Shown here piece by piece: positions 1-5,287 of a DNA stretch of 7,266 nucleotides. Numbering within the stretch: the first letter of the stretch is position 1; every line of letters starts with the position of its first letter. Origin of the DNA: Rhodothermaceae bacterium (GTDB lineage: Bacteria > Bacteroidota > Rhodothermia > Rhodothermales > Rubricoccaceae); contig JABDIZ010000145.1 of the NCBI GenBank assembly GCA_013003465.1, forward strand, positions 1-7,266. The letters run 5' to 3'. The notes beneath the pieces are model-generated. The model had not been told where the DNA came from and did not search any database. It saw only the letters and a program-made list of their open reading frames with translations. The translations under genes and the position numbers were made by a program.

Positions 1-1
1 T

Positions 2-775
2 GTGATCTACGAGGGCTTGGCCACGCCCGGGCTGCATGTGGCGCTGAGCCGGGGCGAACCGCGCGGCCACCGCTACGCCTACGGAATGCTCCCCGCCGAC
101 AGAGCCTACGACCGAACGAGTCGGTGCAGAGGGGCCCACGCGAGTTGCCTCGGCCCGAACACCTACGACGGCGATTTCTTCGGCCCCGACACAACACCCC
201 AACTCGCGCCGTGGACGCGCCCGACGAGCGGCGGCTTCCCTCGATCCGATCAACGCCCTGAGGACACAGCGCCTGTCTGGTTCGCCCTCGACGCGATGCG
301 CTATGCCTCCGACGATCCCGATTCGACCATGCGGTTCGACTTCATCGCCGATGTGCGGCGTCGCCCGGACTTCCTATCAACCGAGGCTCCCTGGCCCGTC
401 TTTCGCGCCGATGCCTGGCTCGGCCCCGACTTCGATGGGCTCGTGTTTATGAGCGAAGCCCTTGCCGAATCCGGTGTGACGGTCTACCTCGGCGCCAACG
501 ACGTCCGGGCTGACTCCACCGCCGGACGGTACGCCAGCCTCGGCCCGGTCCGCCTGACGTTTGCGGAAGGACTTCGCCTTGAACCCGGCGCGCGACTCGT
601 CGTCGGGCCGGAAGCCGAGGTCCTCATTGAGCGTGGCGTGCTGGGCGGCCCCGGTGCCGTACTCGTCGTGGAGCCTGGTGCGCGAGTCACGCTCGGGCGC
701 GATGTCCGCGTGGAAGGCGCCCGGCTCGAAGGCGAGCCCAACCAGGCGCTCCGCCGTCGCTTCCGTGGACACTAA
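2..775 (+). CDS. C-terminal part of a secreted/surface protein, possibly a metalloprotease-like enzyme (5' truncated)
   Basis: About 257 residues are visible, ending at TAA 773-775. The frame is open to the left edge, and the GTG at position 2 is most likely an internal valine. Codon use is strongly GC3-biased, as in the neighbours, which supports real coding. The first ~80 residues are Gly/Pro/Asp-rich with a DGDFFGPDTTPQLAPWTRP stretch, which resembles the segment after the catalytic domain of secreted M6/immune-inhibitor-A-like proteases. That is recollection of family style, not a verified match. No HExxH zinc motif lies in the visible part. The last ~80 residues contain short repeating strands (LRLEPGARLVVGPEAEV, VLVVEPGARVTLGRDVRV) typical of a small beta-helix or beta-solenoid. 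The gene converges on the BFD-like gene, with 14 nt between stops and no clear terminator hairpin there. Coding confidence is good; functional confidence is low. Confidence 0.6.
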   Translation: MIYEGLATPGLHVALSRGEPRGHRYAYGMLPADRAYDRTSRCRGAHASCLGPNTYDGDFFGPDTTPQLAPWTRPTSGGFPRSDQRPEDTAPVWFALDAMRYASDDPDSTMRFDFIADVRRRPDFLSTEAPWPVFRADAWLGPDFDGLVFMSEALAESGVTVYLGANDVRADSTAGRYASLGPVRLTFAEGLRLEPGARLVVGPEAEVLIERGVLGGPGAVLVVEPGARVTLGRDVRVEGARLEGEPNQALRRRFRGH

Positions 776-789
776 GGCACCTTTGCTTC

Positions 790-1005
790 CTACTCGTCCT
801 CGACGGTGACGATCTCGTGGAAGACCGTCTCGCCTGTGCGCAACATCCGCCGGACGTACGGGTGACACAGCGCGCACCGTTGTCCGAACACGGCGTGCTC
901 CTGAAGCGCAGCCACCGAGTCGGCCCCGGTAGCCTCGGCAGTCTGCTTCAATTCGGCGAACGTCCGCCCAAAGCACATACATCGATCGATGCAGCGTGCA
1001 GCCAT
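790..1005 (-). CDS. BFD-like [2Fe-2S]-binding protein, last gene of the B12 operon
   Basis: This is a 71-residue soluble protein with no signal peptide, so it should be cytoplasmic. Cys9 and Cys11 (C-x-C) and Cys44 and Cys47 (C-x2-C) are separated by exactly 32 residues. That is the spacing of the bacterioferritin-associated ferredoxin (Bfd) fold, which binds one [2Fe-2S] cluster; in E. coli Bfd the ligands are C4, C6, C39 and C42. Family members are small electron carriers, or domains of nitrite reductase and related enzymes. An extra Cys5 and a His48 beside the last ligand are visible. The ATG at 1003-1005 was chosen because AAGGA lies 7 nt upstream and it leaves a 4-nt gap after the propeller lipoprotein gene. 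A longer GTG-initiated reading from 1056 would add a Pro/Ser-rich tail overlapping that gene and is less likely. Its place in a riboswitch-controlled operon suggests a link to cobalamin or its reduction, but this is inference. The fold call is firm; the role is unknown. Confidence 0.85.
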   Translation of the reverse strand: MAARCIDRCMCFGRTFAELKQTAEATGADSVAALQEHAVFGQRCALCHPYVRRMLRTGETVFHEIVTVEDE

Positions 1006-1009
1006 CTGC

Positions 1010-2104
1010 CTATCCTTCGATGGTGCCGGAGGTGAACGCGATGGAGGCCGGGGCAATGCCTGCTTCCAACCTGTCTACTTCGGTGCCGCCGAGGCTGTGA
1101 ACCGAGACAAATCCGGCGGCGGCGAACGGATTGGTCGGGTCCAGGCGGCCGAGGTAGAGACGACCTTCAGTCTCGCTGTACGCCACGGCGCTGATCGGCG
1201 CCCCGCTCACCTCGAACCCCTGTAGCAACGTGTTGGAGCGCGTATCGAAACGGAGCACCTCGGCGCCCACCACGACGGCCATCTCGTGGTGCGTGGCGCT
1301 GAAGGCGGCGTCCTGCCCGAGGCTCGCAGCCCCGAGTACGCCCGTGACCGGCATCCGCGCGACCTCGGCGCCCGTCGCACCGTTGAGCACGACGACGGCG
1401 CCGTCGTCGATGACCTCGCCCGTGTTGAAATCCGAGGTGCCGGAGCAGAAGACCCACACCTCGGCTTCAGCGTCAGCGAGGAGCGTGCGCGGCCCAACAC
1501 AAATGCCTTCCAGCGTCTCGATCACCGCGCCCTGCGCGATATCCACGACCGACACTGCGGTGCCGAAGCCGAAACCGGAGTTGGCGACGTAGAGCCGGTT
1601 GCCGATGGCTATGAGCCCTTCCGGGTTGGCACCCACGGCGATGGGGGCTCCAGCGGTGCCTGCGATGAGATCCACAGGCGTCACTGTCCCGGCGTACAGG
1701 TTGCTCACGTAGGCCCTGCCACCCCCGACAGCGGCCAGATCGCGAGGGGTATTCACCGGCATCTGCTGCGTCCGCTCGCCCGAGTCCACGTTCACCTCGT
1801 CGATGCGGCCTGCACCCGTCGAAAAGGAGTCGTCGAAGTTGAGGAGGACGAAGAACTCCTCGCCACTCGTCACGTAGCTGCCGACGAGGACACGCTGGAC
1901 GAGCCCGCCGAGGTTGGGCACCACGTCCTGGCGGACGGCTCCCGTATCGAGGTCGTAGGCCGTGATGGTGCCGTTGTTGTCCGAAAAATTGCCCTGGTTG
2001 CCGACGTACATCGTGACCGGCGCGACACTCGGGAGCACCGGATCGCTGGTATCACAGCCGATGGCCAGGGCCAGGAGACAGAGGAGCGGGAGCAGGCGTT
2101 TCAT
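1010..2104 (-). CDS. BtuG-like cobalamin-binding surface lipoprotein (YncE-type beta-propeller)
   Basis: This is a 364-residue protein. Residues 1-17 form a lipoprotein signal peptide (Lys2-Arg3, hydrophobic core, A-I-G-C lipobox with Cys17 as the lipidated residue). The rest is built of repeated strands such as RAYVSNLYAGTVTPVDL, NRLYVANSGFGFGTAVSVVD and EGRLYLGRLDP, with 'vG.nPeGl'-type turns. This is the pattern of YncE/cytochrome-d1-like seven-bladed propellers. In Bacteroides, BtuG is a lipid-anchored propeller that binds vitamin B12 very tightly at the cell surface and hands it to BtuB. Here the gene starts 9 nt after the btuB-like gene and shares its B12 riboswitch, so the same role is the best inference. 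Two cysteines (in GICVG and FCSGTS) could form a disulphide. No strong Shine-Dalgarno is seen. Other propeller functions cannot be excluded from sequence alone. The lipoprotein and propeller calls are firm; the BtuG assignment rests largely on context. Confidence 0.8.
   Translation of the reverse strand: MKRLLPLLCLLALAIGCDTSDPVLPSVAPVTMYVGNQGNFSDNNGTITAYDLDTGAVRQDVVPNLGGLVQRVLVGSYVTSGEEFFVLLNFDDSFSTGAGRIDEVNVDSGERTQQMPVNTPRDLAAVGGGRAYVSNLYAGTVTPVDLIAGTAGAPIAVGANPEGLIAIGNRLYVANSGFGFGTAVSVVDIAQGAVIETLEGICVGPRTLLADAEAEVWVFCSGTSDFNTGEVIDDGAVVVLNGATGAEVARMPVTGVLGAASLGQDAAFSATHHEMAVVVGAEVLRFDTRSNTLLQGFEVSGAPISAVAYSETEGRLYLGRLDPTNPFAAAGFVSVHSLGGTEVDRLEAGIAPASIAFTSGTIEG
1013..1017 (-). promoter_or_regulatory. 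Ribosome binding site of the BFD-like gene
   Basis: On the minus strand AAGGA ends 7 nt before the ATG at 1003-1005 and lies inside the last codons of the preceding lipoprotein gene. It decides the start of the [2Fe-2S] protein and implies translational coupling with the upstream gene. Confidence 0.55.
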
Positions 2105-2113
2105 GGGCGGTTG

Positions 2114-4030
2114 CTAGAGGATTTGAAGGGCGAGACGCACGCGCAGGTGGCGCGGTGGCATGACGGTAGACTGGACGACCTCGTAGATGCGATCCGTGAG
2201 ATTGGCGAGGTGGAGCCCAAGCGTGGCGCGCACCGGCCCCACCATGCGAGCGTAGCGGAGTTGTCCGGCGAAGACGAGGTAAGGTGCCAGCGACTGGCTC
2301 GCATCGGCAGTGGTGGTTCGACGCCCGACGGCCTGAGCGTTCACGTCGAGGACGAGCGCGCCGAGTGCCAAGCTGGTCCAGCCTTTGGCCGTCCAGCGTG
2401 GGACGTAACGGAGTTGCCGGTCGTAGCTCGAGGCTGCCGGATCGGAGCGATCCCGCGCGTCCGTGAGCGTCGCGGAGAGCCCGGTGCCGAGCCCGCGACC
2501 GGACCCGAGCAGCCATGTTTTCGACGCGGAAACTTCGACGCCCAGGCTGCGCGTGCGCCCGACGTTCTCCGGCGCCCAGTACCCTTCGACGGTCGGCTGC
2601 CAGACGATCTGATCGCGCAGCGTGGAAACGAACGCCGTCACTTCGAGTTGCGCGCCACGCGGCGTCCAGACCCCTCCAGCATCGACCGTCCAGCCGCGCT
2701 CGGGCTGGAGATACAGATTGCCACCGGGGCGCCAGAAGCGGTCGTTGAGCGTCGGCATCCGAAACACTCGCCCGGCGCTCGCCTTGAGGCGAAACGCATC
2801 CGAAGCAAACGGCTGCCCGTTCACGCCCAGGCTCGGACTGAGCACGAGGCGACGCGCAGCCTCGGTGGGCGCGTAGGCATCGAGACGCACCGCAGGGAAG
2901 AGACGAAGCCGCCCGCCCGTCTGGGCTCCGGCAAGAGCGAGGGCACTGTAACGATCCGTCGCGTGATCGGGGAAGCTCGGATGATCGGCGGTGCCGAGCC
3001 CGGCGGAGAGCGAGCCGGTCAGGTGCCAGCCGTCCAGCGCAGTGACATGGGTGCGGAGGTCAAGCCCGGCCGTCGCCGTTCGGCCCGTTTCATCGAGGGC
3101 GTCGGGGCGGTCGCCCGCTGGAAAGGGGCTGGCATAGCGGAGGCGCGCTCGCTGCACGAAGCCACCCGCGCCGATGCGGCCCCACCCGGTCTTCTGGTAT
3201 CCATCAAGCCACAGGCGCACCTGCCGATCCCACTGCCGCGCGCCTACCGAGTCGGTGCCACCGAGGCCGCGCTCGGCATCGACGAGGAGCGCCGCCGCGC
3301 GCAGCGTCGTGGCCTCATCTGAATAGGCGGCAGCGCCGTAGCCCGCGACCCGCTGCCGATCCCACCCGGCATGGCGCACGAGCGGCTCGCCCAAGAGGGA
3401 GCGATCGGGGTACTGGAAGTCCTCATCGGCGCGCTCGCCCTCCGCTACCACGACACCCGACCATCGGCCTGTACGCCCTGAGAGTAAACCGCCCATACGA
3501 CGCTGTCCCCACGCCCCAGCTTCGCTCGTGAGGCGCAGCGCAGGCCCTTCGCCCGGCTGTACCGCGCGCAGATGTACCACGCCGCCGACGGCATCAGAGC
3601 CGTAGAGTGCCGCGCCGCCGCCGTGCAACACCTCGACCGATTCAAGGAGCACCGTGGGGAGCAGCGACACGTCCATCGCGCCGAGTTGCGGGTCGGTCAG
3701 CGGGCGCCCGTCGAGCAGTAGCAGCGTCTGAGAGGAACCGGCGCCACGCAAGGTCACGGTGGCCAGTCCACTCGGCCCGTAGCGCCGAACGAACAGCGGC
3801 GCCCGCGCCTCCAGCAACTCGGCCACGTGGGTCGCGTTCGTCGCTGCGACGGCGCGACGGCCGAGCGCTGTGACGCGAGCCGGGGCGTCGCGCGAGGGCA
3901 GCGGCACGCGTGTGGCCGTCACCGTCACATCTGGCAAGGTCGTGTCCGCCCGCCCCGCCGACGAATCGGCGGGCTGCGCCGCGAGGGGCGCAGCAGCGAG
4001 CAAGGCGAGCAGGAGGGGAAGGCGCAACAA
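2114..4030 (-). CDS. btuB: BtuB-like TonB-dependent cobalamin receptor
   Basis: This is an outer-membrane gated porin that imports cobalamin using TonB/ExbBD energy. From the chosen start it has 638 residues, close to E. coli BtuB (about 614). Residues 1-18 are a signal peptide (leucine-rich core, LAA|Q cleavage). A TonB-box-like DVTVTATR lies at 34-41. The plug spans roughly 45-155 and holds VTLRGAGSSQTLLLLDGRPL (about 92-111), then SVEVLHGGGAALYGSDAVGGVV (131-152), both close to BtuB plug motifs. The remainder is a beta-barrel of alternating amphipathic strands. The last residues (RVRLALQIL) end in Leu, not the usual terminal aromatic. A TTG at 4028-4030 was chosen because the signal peptide begins there; the next codon (4025-4027) is also TTG. 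An in-frame GTG at 4106-4108 would put 26 residues before the signal peptide and run through the terminator. GAGG lies about 11 nt before the TTG. The upstream cobalamin riboswitch fixes the likely substrate. The exact start is uncertain. Confidence 0.9.
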   Translation of the reverse strand: MLRLPLLLALLAAAPLAAQPADSSAGRADTTLPDVTVTATRVPLPSRDAPARVTALGRRAVAATNATHVAELLEARAPLFVRRYGPSGLATVTLRGAGSSQTLLLLDGRPLTDPQLGAMDVSLLPTVLLESVEVLHGGGAALYGSDAVGGVVHLRAVQPGEGPALRLTSEAGAWGQRRMGGLLSGRTGRWSGVVVAEGERADEDFQYPDRSLLGEPLVRHAGWDRQRVAGYGAAAYSDEATTLRAAALLVDAERGLGGTDSVGARQWDRQVRLWLDGYQKTGWGRIGAGGFVQRARLRYASPFPAGDRPDALDETGRTATAGLDLRTHVTALDGWHLTGSLSAGLGTADHPSFPDHATDRYSALALAGAQTGGRLRLFPAVRLDAYAPTEAARRLVLSPSLGVNGQPFASDAFRLKASAGRVFRMPTLNDRFWRPGGNLYLQPERGWTVDAGGVWTPRGAQLEVTAFVSTLRDQIVWQPTVEGYWAPENVGRTRSLGVEVSASKTWLLGSGRGLGTGLSATLTDARDRSDPAASSYDRQLRYVPRWTAKGWTSLALGALVLDVNAQAVGRRTTTADASQSLAPYLVFAGQLRYARMVGPVRATLGLHLANLTDRIYEVVQSTVMPPRHLRVRLALQIL

Positions 4031-4063
4031 AAAAACCCGAGCCTCACTTGGTGAGGGTCGGGT
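4029..4063 (-). terminator. Rho-independent terminator of the cobalamin riboswitch expression platform
   Basis: On the minus strand ACCCGA (4063-4058) pairs with TCGGGT (4040-4035), and GTGAGG (4047-4042) pairs with CCTCAC (4056-4051), with one C/C mismatch between the two 6-bp blocks and a 3-nt loop. A run of seven T (4035-4029) follows directly. This is a textbook intrinsic terminator lying between the aptamer and the btuB-like reading frame. Its T-run overlaps the probable TTG start, and its 3' arm contains the only Shine-Dalgarno-like GAGG, so it could also hide the start from ribosomes. Confidence 0.85.
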
Positions 4064-4149
4064 GCAGCGAAACGCGCAGACGGAGGGGCCCGGCGGGTCG
4101 TGCGCCACAAGCCCTCTGGTCCCGGAGGTCGTGACGAAACGCGCTCGGG
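4064..4149 (-). promoter_or_regulatory. Riboswitch expression platform linker
   Basis: These 86 nt join the aptamer to the terminator. They contain several short GC-rich pairing options: CCTC/GAGG around 4128-4113, and GAGGG (4116-4112) with CCCTC (4088-4084). GAGGG could instead pair with CCCTC in the 5' arm of the terminator (4057-4053), which would be antiterminator behaviour. The 10-base string CGAAACGCGC (plus strand) occurs at 4068-4077 and again at 4135-4144, the second copy extending to within a few bases of the aptamer. Which pairings form is not determined. Confidence 0.45.
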
Positions 4150-4337
4150 CAGGTCTCCTGGCTCGCGGCCCCTGCGCTCGGGCAGCTCCACGCTACAGCC
4201 TTCCCATCCTGGACGGACAGTGGCCGGGCGCATCAGCGCTCCCCGAAGGGCCGCCTACAGTTGCGGGTACAGCGTCGGCATTGCTTCGCGACGAAGCGCA
4301 CCGACTTCCCTTTTCACCCCGCCGAAGCGGGGACCTG
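4150..4337 (-). promoter_or_regulatory. Cobalamin (adenosylcobalamin-type) riboswitch aptamer
   Basis: All hallmark blocks of the cobalamin riboswitch appear in order on the minus strand. P1 is CAGGTC (4337-4332) with GACCTG (4155-4150). P2 is CCCCGC/GCGGGG closed by a TTCG loop (4332-4317). The AAAAGGGAA block lies at 4315-4307. P3 is formed by GTCGG with CCGAC around a GCTTCG/CGAAGC hairpin (4297-4283). The near-invariant GCTGTACCCGCAACTGTA is at 4273-4256, GCCACTG at 4224-4218, GGATGGGAAGGC at 4209-4198, and the B12 box GCCAGGAGACCTGCC at 4162-4148. Length is about 188 nt, normal for the class. It heads the btuB-like/propeller/BFD-like operon and is expected to turn it off when cobalamin is plentiful, acting through the terminator at 4063-4029. 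Confidence 0.97.
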
Positions 4338-4362
4338 AGGCGTATGGGAAGGAACGAGCCTC

Positions 4363-4391
4363 AAAGTAGAGCGGGGCGCCGGACTTGTCCA
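4363..4391 (-). promoter_or_regulatory. Candidate promoter of the riboswitch-controlled operon
   Basis: On the minus strand TGGACA (4391-4386) and TACTTT (4368-4363) are separated by 17 nt and would start transcription about 20 nt before the aptamer. The -35-like box matches TTGACA at five of six positions; the -10-like box matches TATAAT at only three. The -35-like box sits inside the hairpin at 4371-4400. The position is right but the consensus is weak, and the primary sigma factor consensus of this lineage is not known to me with certainty. Confidence 0.3.
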
Positions 4392-4400
4392 GCGCCCCGC
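4371..4400 (-). terminator. Strong hairpin after the unknown secreted-protein gene, probable terminator
   Basis: A nearly perfect inverted repeat: GCGGGGCGC (4371-4379) pairs with GCGCCCCGC (4392-4400), and inside it GGAC (4381-4384) pairs with GTCC (4387-4390), with one C/A mismatch. It lies 26 nt downstream of the stop of the gene at 4427-5152 and separates it from the riboswitch operon. On the minus strand it is followed by TCTACTTT, which is T-rich but not a clean T-run, so termination efficiency is uncertain. Confidence 0.55.
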
Positions 4401-4426
4401 GTGAAGTTCATCGCACTTGGCCCTGT

Positions 4427-5152
4427 TTACTCCAGCTTCGAGAGCTCGACCGAATAGAATCGGAACGCCGACACTTCGCCGTAGGGCGGCTTGAGCGTGA
4501 ACGTGTAGTCGCCGGACTGCTGCGGCTCCACGAGCATCAGCAAGTGCTCGTCCGTGACGCCGATGTCGTAGGCCATGTCCATGCCCCCCGGCCCTTCGAT
4601 GGTGTACGTCCCTGAGTCCGACGGGTCGATCAGGAAGTCGAGCAGATAGCGCTCGCCGCCTTCCAACTCAGCCGTGATGCTCACGCGCGGCGCCGGGTTA
4701 GGATTGCTGACCGACAGGTTGATGAAGGCATGGTCGCCGGAGAAGTCGATGGTGACGGGCCCGGAGATCTGGAGGTGGCCCAGGGCTGTGAACGGACGGC
4801 GCGGGGTCAGGCGAAGGTGCGAGAGCACCGGCGGCGGGGCCGCTGCAACGGTATTGCCCGCGTTGGGTGTGCCGCCGCCCTGTCCTTGGAGCAGAAGGCT
4901 GGCGCGCTGTGCATTCGTCAAGGCCACAGGCCGGTGCTGGCGGCGCCCCGTGGCGAGGCCGGACGCCGCATCGCGCGGGGCCCTGGCCAGGCTCACCTGG
5001 ACGACCGGAACGGCCTGGTTCTCACGCCAGTTATCGGTGTGCGTGACGCCCCCATCGGCGCGCTCGGCGTTGGTCGTGACGCGGGCGCGTTGCTGCGCCT
5101 CGGCCGGAAGAGCCAGCAACACGAGGAGGGTGAGCAGAAGGAAAGAACGCAT
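4427..5152 (-). CDS. Secreted protein of unknown function
   Basis: This is a 241-residue protein with a clear Sec signal peptide (Arg2, leucine-rich core, AEA|QQ cleavage after residue 19), so it is probably periplasmic or exported. I do not recognise a family. Residues ~20-110 are rich in Ala, Arg, Gln and Thr and look unstructured, with a GQGGGTPNAGN linker. Residues ~112-241 look like one beta-sandwich domain (GPVTIDFSGDHAFINLSVSN, then short strands with SGTYTIEGPGG and QSGDYTFTLKPP). The 'sG.Ytf.l' strands recall pre-peptidase C-terminal or Ig-like domains, but that is only a resemblance. There are no cysteines, no lipobox and no transmembrane segment after the signal. The ATG start is supported by GAGG (5163-5160) 7 nt upstream. 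It lies 135 nt downstream of the OPT transporter gene in the same orientation, and a strong hairpin separates it from the B12 operon, so it is probably its own unit. Confidence 0.8.
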   Translation of the reverse strand: MRSFLLLTLLVLLALPAEAQQRARVTTNAERADGGVTHTDNWRENQAVPVVQVSLARAPRDAASGLATGRRQHRPVALTNAQRASLLLQGQGGGTPNAGNTVAAAPPPVLSHLRLTPRRPFTALGHLQISGPVTIDFSGDHAFINLSVSNPNPAPRVSITAELEGGERYLLDFLIDPSDSGTYTIEGPGGMDMAYDIGVTDEHLLMLVEPQQSGDYTFTLKPPYGEVSAFRFYSVELSKLE

Positions 5153-5241
5153 GACGATACCTCAAATGGTGGTCTGCACAAGGGGCACGGCGGCGTAGCA
5201 ACCCCGCTGCCCACCCCCTAGACGGATTTCCCCCTCTACCG

Positions 5242-5270
5242 AGGCCACATGCTCCTTGTGAGCCTTTTTT
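5242..5270 (+). terminator. Terminator-like hairpin in the OPT/unknown-gene spacer
   Basis: On the plus strand AGGCCACA (5242-5249) pairs with TGTG-A-GCCT (5257-5265) with a single bulged A and a 7-nt loop, followed by TTTTT (5266-5270). It has the form of an intrinsic terminator but reads on the plus strand, where no gene ends. On the minus strand it lies just after the OPT stop codon (5288), but there the hairpin is preceded by A's and not followed by T's. The rest of the 135-nt spacer (5153-5287) shows only the Shine-Dalgarno of the downstream gene. Confidence 0.4.
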
Positions 5271-5287
5271 GCGGGTTTGCTGGCGGC

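Noticed and set aside
776..789. Bidirectional terminator between the convergent genes
   Set aside because: The 14-nt gap and the adjacent gene ends show no convincing hairpin with a T-run on either strand.
377..982. Minus-strand open frame of about 200 codons overlapping the first gene and the BFD-like gene
   Set aside because: Its composition is Arg/Gly-rich and featureless, and it covers two genes with better support in other frames.
1286..3322. A 678-codon open frame on the plus strand antisense to the lipoprotein and receptor genes
   Set aside because: It is rich in Arg, His, Glu and Gly with no domain or membrane pattern. It mirrors two genes with convincing signal peptides, motifs and operon layout, and long antisense frames are expected in GC-rich DNA.
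3870..4457. Plus-strand open frame across the riboswitch
   Set aside because: It runs antisense to the signal-peptide region of the receptor, the terminator and a highly conserved cobalamin aptamer. Its translation shows no recognisable features.
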